A stretch of 64,000 nucleotides of DNA from Rothia mucilaginosa ATCC 25296 (GTDB lineage Bacteria; Actinomycetota; Actinomycetes; Actinomycetales; Micrococcaceae): assembly GCF_000175615.1 (NCBI RefSeq), contig NZ_ACVO01000017.1, positions 1 through 64,000 on the forward strand, written 5' to 3'. Under the pieces are notes generated by a model that was not told the DNA's origin, searched no databases, and worked only from the letters and a program-made list of their open reading frames with translations. A program made the translations under genes and the position numbers. Positions 45,864 through 54,534 of this stretch are shown piece after piece (position 1 is the stretch's first letter; every line of letters starts with the position of its first letter).

Positions 45864-46757
45864 TTAGGCTTCGACAGTGTCGGCAACAATCACGGTAATG
45901 TTGTCACGGCCTCCCGAGCGCAGCGCCTCATGCTGAAGAACGTCAGCGGCATCCTGCGGGTGGCGAATCGAAGTGAGCACACGCGCCATGTACTCGTGCG
46001 AAAGCTCACCGGAAAGGCCATCGGAGCAGAGCATCAGGCGGTCACCCGGACGAGCGGGCAGAACCCAGAAGTCCGGTTCCCAGTAGTTACCGGTACCCAG
46101 CGCACGGGTAATCACGTTGCGGCGCGGGTGGGTCAGCGCCTCCAGGGCGGTAATCTGACCTTCATCGACCAGGTACTGCACCTCGGAGTGGTCGCTAGTG
46201 ACCTGCTCCAGCGAGGCGGAGCCCTCGGAACCGGGCAGCTTCTCCATGGCGGAGTGGTGAATACCCTCGTCCTCACGCAACAGGCGGTAGGTGCGGGAGT
46301 CACCCACGTTGAAGATAACCCACAGGTTACGGTCGCCAATGCGAGTCAGCCAGGCACCCGTCACAGTCGTACCGCCGGAGCGGGAAAGCGCCTGCTTAAT
46401 CTCCTCATTGGTTTCGCCAATGATGTCGTGCAGACGGTTGAGGGTGCCCACAATTTCGTTGTTGAGCAGGGTGTTCGCGCGGCGGCGGCGCTTGGTGGGG
46501 TCTTCCTCGTCAATAGCGGTCAGGCGCTCAACGTAGGCCTGCTGTTCCTCTTCGCTACGGCCACCGGGCATGGTGAAGAAGGGCGAGTAGGCGAGCTGAC
46601 GCACGCACAGGCGCGAAGCAACCTCGCCCGCCTCGTGGCCTCCCATGCCGTCCGCGACCACGCAAAGGGAACCGGCGACGACCATCGAATCTTCGTTATT
46701 TTCTCGATGTGCGCCGCGGTGCGTTGCACCACCGGTACGTAGTTTCAGTTCAGTCAT
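45864..46757 (-). CDS. PP2C-family serine/threonine phosphatase
   Basis: A 297-residue Mn/Mg-dependent phosphatase. Metal-site motifs are present: RENNEDS, VADGMGGHEAGE, SRSGGTTVTGAWL, LMLCSDGLSGEL and GGRDNITVIVAD. No transmembrane segment follows, unlike PstP, so it is a soluble member. Its ATG overlaps the stop codon of the upstream cyclase-like gene (ATGA), so the two are translationally coupled. It may reverse phosphorylation linked to the cyclase domain protein; targets are unknown. A small hairpin (CGCCAG/CTGGCG near 45713-45732) lies downstream. Confidence 0.92.
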   Translation of the reverse strand: MTELKLRTGGATHRGAHRENNEDSMVVAGSLCVVADGMGGHEAGEVASRLCVRQLAYSPFFTMPGGRSEEEQQAYVERLTAIDEEDPTKRRRRANTLLNNEIVGTLNRLHDIIGETNEEIKQALSRSGGTTVTGAWLTRIGDRNLWVIFNVGDSRTYRLLREDEGIHHSAMEKLPGSEGSASLEQVTSDHSEVQYLVDEGQITALEALTHPRRNVITRALGTGNYWEPDFWVLPARPGDRLMLCSDGLSGELSHEYMARVLTSIRHPQDAADVLQHEALRSGGRDNITVIVADTVEA

Positions 46758-47905
46758 GAGAGGTCTATCTCCATTGTGTAGTTCACGCGACGAGTCACCG
46801 CCACGGGGTCTACGTTACCAAAGCTTCTAACATTTCGCGTTCCCTGAGAGGTGAGATTGTAGCGATTTCCCACCTGTCGGAGCGTGTTTGCTGTCTCATT
46901 ATCGGTCAGCACGGTACCCGGTTCAGCCAGGGAAACCAGGCGAGCAGCCAGGTTCACGCTGGAGCCGTACACATCACCGCGGTTAGCCAGGACCTCGCCC
47001 CAGATGAAGGCGACGCGGGAGTCCGGCAGCTGCGGGTCGGCACCAATCTTTTCGGACAGACGCAGGCTAATCTCTGCGATAGCGTCCGGAGTTTCGGTGA
47101 GGAAGAAAACTTCGTCACCGAGGGTCTTAATAATGCGGCCGCCCAGGGGTGCGATAACGTCCAGACAGCTCTGCTCAAAGTGGTTGATGAGCTGAGAAAG
47201 TGCCGCTGCATCCAGGTTACGCACCAGGGAGGTGTAGGAGACCAGGTCCACGAATCCCACGCCGCGCACCAGGGGCAGGCGGGAGAGGCCGGAGGTGGTC
47301 ACGTTGTTTTCGCGCAATCCCAGGCGCAGGATTCCGGCGTACATCTGACGGCGGTATGCGTACAGCGCCAGACGCTCGAGAACCTCAAGGTAGCGTGGGA
47401 AGTCTTTAAGAAGCTTGCGGCGGGCATCATTATCGCTGAGGTTTTCGGTGACCATGATGTTGTGCACGAGCGCCTCAATCTGCCAGGCGACGGTGCGGTC
47501 GGTCAGTTGACCTTCGGCGCGCACGAGGGATGCCACATATTCCATGCGGATGTCGCCTTCTGCGTCCAACTTCTGTAGGTCGGCGAGCATCTGCACGTCT
47601 GTTTCAGTGAAGTAGGGCGAGTGGTTGGGAATCGTCGGGAAGCCCATGTTGTGCCAGATGCGCTGGGCGGTTTCGAAGGGAAGTCCGGCGCATTCTGCGG
47701 CTTCTACGGGGGTGTAGCGGCGACCCTGTCCCAGGAGCGACTTTTCGAGGGCGCGAATTCCTGCTTTGGATTCCTCGTCGCGGTAGATATTATTCTGCGC
47801 GAGATTCTGCAGGATTTTGAGGTTGAGCATTTGGGTTTCGGGGCCCATGGTGGCGCCGGTGTCCTGCGGAGAGTGCGCAGGTTCATGGCGGTCTGCCGTG
47901 CTCAT
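46754..47905 (-). CDS. Class III nucleotide cyclase-domain protein
   Basis: A 383-residue cytosolic protein. Residues ~205-370 form a class III adenylyl/guanylyl cyclase domain: metal Asp in GFVDLVSYTSL and the second in KTLGDEVFFL, plus VNLAARLVSLAEPG with the Asn and Arg of the catalytic site. The region ahead (about 50-195) has a MerR-like/winged-helix-like start (YTPVEAAECAGLPFETAQRIWHNMGFPTIP) and resembles the N-terminal regulatory part of Rv1264-type cyclases. The start at 47905 has GGAG about 11 bases upstream; an ATG at 47926 is possible. It is coupled to the PP2C gene by an ATGA overlap. Product identity (cAMP or cGMP) is unproven. Confidence 0.85.
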   Translation of the reverse strand: MSTADRHEPAHSPQDTGATMGPETQMLNLKILQNLAQNNIYRDEESKAGIRALEKSLLGQGRRYTPVEAAECAGLPFETAQRIWHNMGFPTIPNHSPYFTETDVQMLADLQKLDAEGDIRMEYVASLVRAEGQLTDRTVAWQIEALVHNIMVTENLSDNDARRKLLKDFPRYLEVLERLALYAYRRQMYAGILRLGLRENNVTTSGLSRLPLVRGVGFVDLVSYTSLVRNLDAAALSQLINHFEQSCLDVIAPLGGRIIKTLGDEVFFLTETPDAIAEISLRLSEKIGADPQLPDSRVAFIWGEVLANRGDVYGSSVNLAARLVSLAEPGTVLTDNETANTLRQVGNRYNLTSQGTRNVRSFGNVDPVAVTRRVNYTMEIDLS

Positions 47906-48229
47906 TGCCGCTGCCGCTCCTTTCATCCCTGCCGGAAAATACTGTCCGGTTTATACCGTGGTGGCGCTAGGTTACGTGGTACACCGTTGTGCTCTGCGGG
48001 TTTCGCATTGCGTCACTGCGATGATGCTCACCGTGTAGCGCCTTGTTAATATACCCCTCCGCTGTGGTGTTTGGGTCACAAAAGCGCCCGCACCCTAGGA
48101 TAGTTTAGTGGAGTAATTCACATTTAAGAATACTCTAGTCCGCATTTTTTCGGCAGATTTAGCGGCGAGTTTAGGCTCTGAGCCACTCCGACGGTTCCCT
48201 CCCAACTCGGTCGCAGAGGCGATGAAGCC
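47906..48229. other. Intergenic region between PH-domain gene and cyclase gene
   Basis: About 324 bases with no convincing gene. It should hold the promoter of the cyclase-PP2C operon (minus). No operator or strong hairpin was recognised. Confidence 0.4.
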
Positions 48230-48718
48230 CTAAATATAGCGAGCGCGCAGGGCGTAGTAGTCGCGTCGGGCGGCTTTAATTTCTTTTTCAAAGCGCTTGG
48301 GATCGGGCACGTAGGTCAGACGGTGGTGCACCCCGCGGCACACCACGTACACCGACCCGTACCCCAGCCAGGCTCCCGGACCGGGTTGTTTTGCCCAGCG
48401 CTCCCCCATGGAGTCCAGGTAGAGCGACTCATCTCCGCTGCGGGTCATGATGCCGCGGCGCACCACGAGCCGGTGGGTGGTCAGCAGGTAGTAGGTGGTT
48501 GCCCAACGCCAGGCGGTGCGCACGGCACCGAGCAGGGTACCTACCGCACAGATTGTGCCGAGAGTCCACAGAATCGGTGAGGACCGTGCCGTGGAGGCGA
48601 AGGTTGACGCGGCGATTGCAACCAGCAGGTAGGCAAGCGTGGGCAGCAGGGCACCGTAGTGCTGTCGGGTCGCAATGATGACATGCTCACCGGGGTTGAG
48701 TTTTCCGCGCAAACGCAT
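48230..48718 (-). CDS. Bacterial PH-domain membrane protein
   Basis: A 162-residue protein with two transmembrane helices near the N terminus (LLPTLAYLLVAIAASTFASTA and ILWTLGTICAVGTLLGAVRTAW, about residues 24-65). A bacterial pleckstrin-homology-like beta domain follows (YYLLTTHRLVVRRGIMTRSGDESLYLDSM...YGSVYVVCRGVHHRLTYVPDPKRFEKEI). Such proteins are common in actinobacteria and are of unknown function. AAGGA precedes the ATG at 48718. It is on the same strand as birA and may be co-transcribed from upstream of birA. Confidence 0.82.
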   Translation of the reverse strand: MRLRGKLNPGEHVIIATRQHYGALLPTLAYLLVAIAASTFASTARSSPILWTLGTICAVGTLLGAVRTAWRWATTYYLLTTHRLVVRRGIMTRSGDESLYLDSMGERWAKQPGPGAWLGYGSVYVVCRGVHHRLTYVPDPKRFEKEIKAARRDYYALRARYI

Positions 48719-48826
48719 GGTGGTCCTTAGCTGTGCTGGTTGTTATATTCCGGCTAGAGGCGCCGGTTGAGGTGGTGCGGGTTCGTTGAGTGTAGCCGTG
48801 CCGGGCTGAAATTTTAGGGGCTGCTT

Positions 48827-49768
48827 CTAGTGTGCCTGCTGAAAATCTCCGTAGCTACCGTTGGCGGGGCGAAGGTGCTCAATATCGCCGACCGCGTAGG
48901 GCTCCGGTACGCCGTCCTCGCGGCGGACCAGGATGCGCCCCTGCGCGTCAATATCTTCGGCAACGCCTTCTACGGTGCTTCCGTCGGGCAGACTCATGCG
49001 CACGCTGGCTCCAAGGGTTGCGGTGGCGGCGCGCGCCTGATCGAGCAGGCTGATACTCTCCGGGTTGAGCGGGTCGGGGCGTTCCGGGTCGCCGCCGGCG
49101 CGCACGAAGGCGCGGTAGCGGCGGGCGAAGATGCTCAGCAATCGGGTGAGCACCTCGGAGGAGTCAATCACAGTACCGGTGCACAGGCTCAGGCTCGTGG
49201 CGGTGGGTACGGGTAGCTGGTCGGCGGACATGTTCGTGTTCTGGCCGATGCCCACAATGATGCTGCGCTGCCCCTCGGTGGAGCCGCTTTCGGGAACGAG
49301 CTGGGCGAGAATTCCGCACCCCTTAGCACCCTGCGCGATGACGTCATTGGGCCATTTGAGGGCGGCATCGACGCCGTAGCTGCGCCAAATATCGACCACA
49401 CTGAGCCCGGCGATGAGGGTCATCCAGTGGTAGCTGCCTTCGGGTAGCTCTCGGGTGAGCGGGTCTGCGGAGGCGTGCGGGCGCACCACGATACTCGCGG
49501 CGAGGCAGGCTCCGGGAGGGGCAGTCCAGGCTCGGGCGAGGCGACCGCGTCCGGCACTTTGGTAGAGGCTGGCGTAGACGGAGAGTTCACCGAGCTGTTC
49601 GCGTTCGGGGTCGGTGCCGTCCATGAGCAGTTCGCGGGCACGGGTAGTGGTGGAATCCACCTGATCGTAGAGGTTCACACTGGAGTAGCCCATATCCAGC
49701 GCGGTGGTGCGGATGCGGGGAGCATCCAAAACCGAATGGTCGCTCTGGGTGTGTGTGTTTCTCTCCAT
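48827..49768 (-). CDS. birA: Biotin--[acetyl-CoA-carboxylase] ligase
   Basis: Attaches biotin to the carrier domain of acyl-CoA carboxylases via biotinyl-AMP. The 313-residue protein lacks the N-terminal DNA-binding domain of E. coli BirA (it begins close to the catalytic domain), so it is a ligase only. The active site has SAGRGRLARAW (GRGRxxR adenylate loop) and ALKWPNDVIAQGAKGCGIL. The C-terminal SH3-like domain carries VRMSLPDGSTVEGVAEDIDAQGRILV. AAAGG lies seven bases before the ATG. It faces yciI across a divergent promoter region and lies near the carboxylase genes it serves. Confidence 0.93.
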   Translation of the reverse strand: MERNTHTQSDHSVLDAPRIRTTALDMGYSSVNLYDQVDSTTTRARELLMDGTDPEREQLGELSVYASLYQSAGRGRLARAWTAPPGACLAASIVVRPHASADPLTRELPEGSYHWMTLIAGLSVVDIWRSYGVDAALKWPNDVIAQGAKGCGILAQLVPESGSTEGQRSIIVGIGQNTNMSADQLPVPTATSLSLCTGTVIDSSEVLTRLLSIFARRYRAFVRAGGDPERPDPLNPESISLLDQARAATATLGASVRMSLPDGSTVEGVAEDIDAQGRILVRREDGVPEPYAVGDIEHLRPANGSYGDFQQAH

Positions 49769-49999
49769 GGCATGTGCCTTTCTGCGCTATCTGAATCAGC
49801 TCTGCGATACGCCGACCCGCTATCAACTCGCCGCCATAATTAGCCAGTTTCTGCCGAGTCACGTTGATTTCTCACCATATCAATTTCTTGCCGCCGGTGA
49901 TGCCCACCCGGTACCCGAGACGGTACATTAGACAGTGAGGGTGCATCAAGCACCGACCGGCTGCGGAGGTTCCTCCGCCCTGCTCGAAAGAAGACCGCT

Positions 50000-50281
50000 A
50001 TGGCTTATTACGCAATTACTTACGTTTACGCAGCTCCCGAGGAGCAGGCGAAGTACCGCCCGGCTCACCGCGAGTACCTTGGTTCGCAGATTGAGGCGGG
50101 CAACCTGATCGTTTCCGGTCCTCTGCTGGACGGCGAGACCCCCGCTGGCGCTCTGCTGATTGCAAAGGTTGATTCCGCTGAGGCTGCCGAGAAGATCGTG
50201 GCTAACGACCCGATGAACATTGGTGGCGCGGTTCTGTCTCACACCGTGACCGAGTGGAACCCGGTTCTGGGCACCATCTAA
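50000..50281 (+). CDS. YciI-like protein
   Basis: A 93-residue single-domain protein with the ferredoxin-like YciI fold: MAYYAITYVYAAPEEQAKYRPAHREYLGSQIEAGNLIVSGPLLDG, with the conserved His (H28 region) and a final DPMNIGGAVLSHTVTEWNPV. Members act on small ring or lactone substrates, but the true substrate here is unknown. It is monocistronic with its own terminator at 50319-50364. Confidence 0.88.
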   Translation: MAYYAITYVYAAPEEQAKYRPAHREYLGSQIEAGNLIVSGPLLDGETPAGALLIAKVDSAEAAEKIVANDPMNIGGAVLSHTVTEWNPVLGTI

Positions 50282-50318
50282 GGTCGAGCACCGCTTCACG
50301 CTGGAAAAGCTTGAACGT

Positions 50319-50364
50319 AAACCCCCTTTCCGTCGACAAAGATTGCCGGCGCGAGAGGGGGTTT
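50319..50364 (+). terminator. Terminator after yciI-like gene
   Basis: AAACCCCCT pairs with AGGGGGTTTT across a loop of about 28 bases that can itself pair weakly. The T run follows on the plus strand. Confidence 0.65.
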
Positions 50365-50606
50365 TCTGCGCTCTTTTGAGCCGCTCTTTCGTACTTTTCG
50401 TTTACTATATGCACCTTCTTGGGTACTGAGTGCATAAAAGTGTATCTAGTGTTGATATTCTGGCTTCTCACCTGGCATATGTGGGCTAGTTCGCACTATA
50501 GTTGAAAGATATGCACATTGTTCAAGAGTGCCCTTCAGAGCACCTGAGCACCCCATCACCGCAACCACTGGCTCCCGACAATCGGGTGGAGCAGGAACGA
50601 GGAATA
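50365..50606. other. Promoter region of the carboxylase beta gene
   Basis: No gene seen. It should hold the promoter for the beta-subunit gene at 50607. No clear operator was recognised. Confidence 0.4.
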
Positions 50607-52208
50607 ATGTCCGAGAACCTCCAGCAGGAATTTGATTTGAGCACCACCGCCGGTAAGCTCGCTGATTTTTATGCACGTCGAGAGCGCAGCTTCGCGCCCA
50701 GCGGTGAGGCAGCTATCGAGAAGCAGCACGCACGCGGCAAGAACACCGCCCGCGAGCGCATCGATATGCTTCTGGACGAGGGTTCTTTCGTTGAGTTTGA
50801 CGCCCTCGCCCGCCACCGCACCACCGCATTCGGCATGGAGGCGAAGAAGCCTCTGGGTGACGGTTTGGTCTCCGGTTACGGCACCGTGGATGGCCGTCTG
50901 GTTGCCGTGTACTCTCAGGATTTCACCGTGTACGGTGGTTCCCTCTCGCAGGTGAACGGCGAGAAGATCGTGAAGGTGCAGAAGTTCGCCCTGAAGAACG
51001 GCTGCCCGGTTATCGGCATTAACGATGGTGGTGGCGCCCGCATTCAGGAGGGCGTGGCTTCCCTGGCGATGTTTGCCGATATTTTCCGTATGAACGTGCG
51101 CGCCTCCGGTGTGGTTCCGCAGATTTCTGTCATCATGGGCCCCTGCGCTGGCGGTGCCGCGTACTCCCCCGCTCTGACTGACTACATCATCATGGTGGAT
51201 AAGACTTCGCACATGTTCATTACCGGCCCGGATGTCATTAAGACCGTGACCGGTGAGGATGTGGACATGGAGACCCTCGGCGGTGCGCGTCAGCACAACT
51301 CGGTGACCGGTACTAGCACCTACCTGGCTGAGGACGAGGAAGACGCGTTCGATTTTGTGCGTGAGCTTCTGGAGTTCCTGCCCTCGAACAACCTTGCCGA
51401 GCCCCTGCCCCTGGAGCACGACCAGGAGCCCGTGGTGACCGTTGACGATCTGGACCTGGACACCCTGATTCCGGATTCGGCGAACCAGCCCTATGACATG
51501 CGCGCGGTCATTGAGTCTGTGGTCGATGACGGCCACTTCCTGGAGATGCAGGCGCTGTACGCCCCGAACGTGATGATTGGTTACGCCCGCGTTGAGGGCC
51601 GTACGGTCGGTATTGTGGCGAACCAGCCGATGCAGTTCGCCGGCTGCCTGGACATTTCTGCGTCCGAGAAGGCTGCCCGCTTCGTGCGCCATTGCGATGC
51701 GTTCAACATTCCGATTCTGACTTTTGTGGATGTTCCCGGCTTCCTGCCCGGTACCGATCAGGAGTTCAACGGTATTATTCGCCGCGGCGCTAAGCTGCTC
51801 TACGCTTACGCGGAGGCGACCGTTCCGCTGGTCACCGTCATTACCCGCAAGGCATACGGCGGTGCGTACATTGTGATGGGTTCGAAGAAGCTGGGCGCCG
51901 ACATCAACCTGGCCTGGCCCACCGCCCAGATTGGTGTGATGGGTGCTCAGGGTGCGGTGAATATTCTGTACCGTCGTGAGCTGGCGGCTCTGGCAGCTGA
52001 GGGCGGCGATGTTGAGGCTCGCCGCGCTGAGCTGATTGCCAAGTATGAGGAAGAGCTGCTGAACCCGTACCAGGCTGCTGAGCTGGGTTACATTGACGAG
52101 GTTATTGCCCCGAGCGAGACTCGCGTGCGCATCATTTCTTCGCTGCGTGCCCTGCACGATAAGCGTGCGGCAACCCCGGCAAAGAAGCACGGCAACATCC
52201 CGCTGTAG
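50607..52208 (+). CDS. Acyl-CoA carboxylase carboxyltransferase (beta) subunit
   Basis: Transfers CO2 from carboxybiotin to acetyl- or propionyl-CoA. The 533-residue protein has the two crotonase-like halves: [21 protein letters not shown] and [10 protein letters not shown] in the first, and [56 protein letters not shown] in the second, typical of the propionyl/acetyl-CoA carboxylase beta (AccD5-like) group. The start at 50607 has GAGGA three to six bases upstream; the frame is open 35 codons earlier. A small epsilon-subunit gene follows. The biotin-carrier alpha subunit is not in the window. Confidence 0.94.
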   Translation: MSENLQQEFDLSTTAGKLADFYARRERSFAPSGEAAIEKQHARGKNTARERIDMLLDEGSFVEFDALARHRTTAFGMEAKKPLGDGLVSGYGTVDGRLVAVYSQDFTVYGGSLSQVNGEKIVKVQKFALKNGCPVIGINDGGGARIQEGVASLAMFADIFRMNVRASGVVPQISVIMGPCAGGAAYSPALTDYIIMVDKTSHMFITGPDVIKTVTGEDVDMETLGGARQHNSVTGTSTYLAEDEEDAFDFVRELLEFLPSNNLAEPLPLEHDQEPVVTVDDLDLDTLIPDSANQPYDMRAVIESVVDDGHFLEMQALYAPNVMIGYARVEGRTVGIVANQPMQFAGCLDISASEKAARFVRHCDAFNIPILTFVDVPGFLPGTDQEFNGIIRRGAKLLYAYAEATVPLVTVITRKAYGGAYIVMGSKKLGADINLAWPTAQIGVMGAQGAVNILYRRELAALAAEGGDVEARRAELIAKYEEELLNPYQAAELGYIDEVIAPSETRVRIISSLRALHDKRAATPAKKHGNIPL

Positions 52209-52218
52209 GCTTCCGTTG

Positions 52219-52244
52219 TGCCCGCACCATTTGTGGTGCGGGCA
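52219..52244 (+). terminator. Hairpin between carboxylase beta and epsilon genes
   Basis: A perfect 11-bp stem (TGCCCGCACCA / TGGTGCGGGCA) with a TTTG loop, ten bases after the beta-subunit stop codon and just ahead of the epsilon gene. It may be a partial terminator setting the subunit ratio. Confidence 0.7.
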
Positions 52245-52280
52245 TTCCCAGGATTTTAGGTTTTCTAAGGAGGCGAGCCT

Positions 52281-52670
52281 TTGGCTGGCTACAATCCGCT
52301 GAGTTATTTCTCGTTCGGCAAGAAGAAGGACAGTTCGGAGGCTGCTGAGAGCCCAGAGCAGCTTGAGCGTAGCTCCGCACGTTCTTCTGCGCACGCGGCT
52401 ACCGAACCCAGCGCCGCGAAGGACTCCGCTCAGTCTTCGGTAGATACTGACACTGAGCAGGAGCCTCTACTGAAGGTGGTTAAGGGCTCCCCCACCCCGG
52501 AGGAGATTGCCGCCCTAACCGCTGTGGTGGCGATGATGCAGGCGAACGCCACAAAGCAGGAGCAGAACTCGCTGGTGGGTGCTGCTTCGCGCATCTTGAA
52601 CCGCGGTCAGCGCCTGGGTGTTTCGTTGCGTCCGGGCCCCGGTTCATGGAGGCGCGCTCGCCCCAGGTAA
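52281..52670 (+). CDS. Acyl-CoA carboxylase epsilon subunit-like protein
   Basis: A 129-residue small basic/disordered protein. Its segment KVVKGSPTPEEIAALTAVVAMM is the signature of the actinobacterial carboxylase epsilon subunit, which stabilises the alpha-beta complex. The first ~60 residues are Ser/Ala/Glu-rich and variable, and the C terminus is Arg/Pro-rich (RPGPGSWRRARPR). The start is TTG at 52281 with AAGGAGG seven bases upstream, so this unusual codon is well supported. It directly follows the beta-subunit gene. Confidence 0.88.
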   Translation: MAGYNPLSYFSFGKKKDSSEAAESPEQLERSSARSSAHAATEPSAAKDSAQSSVDTDTEQEPLLKVVKGSPTPEEIAALTAVVAMMQANATKQEQNSLVGAASRILNRGQRLGVSLRPGPGSWRRARPR

Positions 52671-52694
52671 CGCGAGCTGACAACTCTGCTTCTT

Positions 52695-52730
52695 ATATTC
52701 CCGTCACGCCGGTTGGTGTGGCGGGAATAT
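52695..52730 (+). terminator. Terminator after the epsilon gene
   Basis: Arms ATATTCCCGTCAC and GTGGCGGGAATAT pair with one mismatch, followed by ATTGTTTT. It lies 25 bases past the epsilon stop codon. Confidence 0.75.
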
Positions 52731-52890
52731 ATTGTTTTGCCTCAAATTCAAGATTTATATTGCGTTATTCAACATCTAATGCGCTGATTCTTGTGGTTTT
52801 GTCATATTAGAAACGATAAAGTCATGATGATACGTACTGATGCTACGATGTATATACCGTCACATTAGTGTTAATAAATTGGCAGGGACC

Positions 52891-54057
52891 ATGGCAAAGA
52901 TGCTGAATAAAAACCATAGGCCCCCACCGGATGTCTATATCGCGCTTCTGTTGCCGACGCTACGGCGCTTGTCGAAGACTGTACCTCGCACCGCCGCCTA
53001 TGTTAGTGAGCAGTTGCGGCAGCAGACTAAGGCATTGGGGTCGAAGAAGAACCTACCCAATCTTGAATCCACCGATTTTGCGGTGGCTGTACGTACCACC
53101 CTGAAGATCTTGGTGGCACTTCGTTATGCCCAGTTGATGCCTCGCCTGACCCCGTGGGAGAAGAGGAAGTACCTGCTCACTCCTCTGGGTGCCGAGCTGA
53201 CCTGCACCCCGCATCTGCACGGTTCGGTGCCGCCGCGCGTGGTGAAGCAGGTGCAGGCTCTGTGCGCTCAGAGCCTGACGGCGAGGACGACGAAGAAGCT
53301 CAAGAAGCAGGCGAATGCACTCCTGGCGGCTGCGGAGGCGGAGCATCGCCTTATTTTTGGTGCTTCCGATGGTGATACAGTCACCGGTATGGAGCCGTTC
53401 CTCCCTGCTACCGATACCGGGGAAACCACCTCCGCCCATGAGGCAACCGGTGCGGAGCATCTTGCACACGCTTTGAATTCTGCGGGTTCTGCGGGGTCGT
53501 GGCCTGCGGGTCAGTCTCCTCTAGATATTATTTTGCGTGCCAGCGATTCACCGGTTATTCATGCTCAGGCGGAATTTGCTGAGCACTTTACGCAGGATTT
53601 AATTCAGCATGTTCACGCGGTGACTCCGGAATATTTTGAGCAGATTGTTGCCGATATTTTTACGACTCTCGGTTTTAGTACCGAGGTGACCGGCGGCGCC
53701 GACGATAAGGGCGTGGATGTGATTGCCCGCTACTCTGATGGTCTGGATTTCGCGCCGATTTATATTCAGGTGAAGCACTATTGCGGAACCATGAAGGTCA
53801 CTCCTAACGAGATTCAGAAGCTTGCCGGTGCGGTGCTTCTGCACGGCGGTTTGCAGGGTGTTTTGGTGACTTGCGGTGCTTTTGCGCAGCCGGTGCCTGA
53901 GTATTTGCAGGGTTTGCCGGGGGCACGCAATATTGCTCTGGTTGATCAGCATCAGCTAGTGGAGCTGATGATTCGTCACCGTGTGGGCGTGCTTGATGGT
54001 GAGGGCGAGTGCGGTTATCGCATTGACGAGGAGTATTTTGCCCGCGGCATGGAGTAG
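52891..54057 (+). CDS. Mrr-type restriction endonuclease
   Basis: A 388-residue cytosolic nuclease; Mrr enzymes cut methylated or otherwise modified DNA. Numbering here is from the in-frame ATG at 52840, whose frame gives 405 residues. Residues ~30-122 form the Mrr N-terminal winged-helix domain (YIALLLPTLRRLSK...LLTPLGAEL). A helical, Lys-rich segment and a Ser/Ala/Gly-rich linker follow to ~245. The catalytic domain (~262-400) has EYFEQIVADIFTTLGFSTEVTGGADDKGVDVIAR with D293 and the QxK motif Q310-V-K312 in IYIQVKHYCG, the active PD-(D/E)xK/QxK pattern, then LVTCGAFAQP. Start at 52891 is a judgement: AGGGA is very close. It pairs with the catalytically dead paralogue at 54535-56946; both end in similar sequence (RIDEEYFARGME versus LELNGEYFAG). 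Confidence 0.85.
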   Translation: MAKMLNKNHRPPPDVYIALLLPTLRRLSKTVPRTAAYVSEQLRQQTKALGSKKNLPNLESTDFAVAVRTTLKILVALRYAQLMPRLTPWEKRKYLLTPLGAELTCTPHLHGSVPPRVVKQVQALCAQSLTARTTKKLKKQANALLAAAEAEHRLIFGASDGDTVTGMEPFLPATDTGETTSAHEATGAEHLAHALNSAGSAGSWPAGQSPLDIILRASDSPVIHAQAEFAEHFTQDLIQHVHAVTPEYFEQIVADIFTTLGFSTEVTGGADDKGVDVIARYSDGLDFAPIYIQVKHYCGTMKVTPNEIQKLAGAVLLHGGLQGVLVTCGAFAQPVPEYLQGLPGARNIALVDQHQLVELMIRHRVGVLDGEGECGYRIDEEYFARGME

Positions 54058-54534
54058 CCGGGGGTATTTTGGGGTGAGTGTTTCACTCTGAACGTCTCTG
54101 CTCTTTGCACATTCCCACGTTATTTCACTAAATGTATTTTCACTTTTCCATGAGGATATTTTCATATATCGGCTGGTTTTAGAAATCTAGGTTATTTCTT
54201 GAACCAGCCGATACAATGAGAGAGTAATGCGTTATATATTCTTCGCATTATTTCACGAAGTGTATATACCCGTGACGGTATCAGCACTTCACCCTAATTT
54301 ATAGCGTTCTTTTCTGAAGTGTTCGTCATTGAAGACGGTACGTGAGCGGGAGGGTCTGAGAAATCTGCCGTTCCTACTTCTCTTCACGTACTTTTCTTCA
54401 TGAGGGGTTACCAAAGTGTCGACCCAAAAATAAAGATGGTGTCGCCCAGTATTGTGTGAATATTTTCCCGCTCGAATGACTGCACTTTATGAAGAATGCC
54501 CGCACGATAAATAACACCAGATAAGGAGCCCGGC
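54058..54534. other. AT-rich intergenic region between the two Mrr-type genes
   Basis: About 477 bases of clearly lower GC, with no gene seen. It holds a long imperfect hairpin at 54167-54213 (arms of 20 bases around TATCGGCTGGTT), likely the terminator of the nuclease gene. Short CACTAAATG- and CACGAAGTG-type patterns recur. The second gene has its own AAGGAG site. Confidence 0.5.
54167..54213 (+). terminator. Hairpin after the Mrr nuclease gene
   Basis: TATCGGCTGGTT pairs with AACCAGCCGATA and AGAAAT with ATTTCT, giving a near 20-bp stem with two mismatches around a CTAGGTT loop. Confidence 0.6.

Noticed and set aside
50556..52394. Long minus-strand open frame antisense to the carboxylase beta gene
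   Set aside because: It mirrors the strong codon bias of the real plus-strand gene and has no recognisable protein features.
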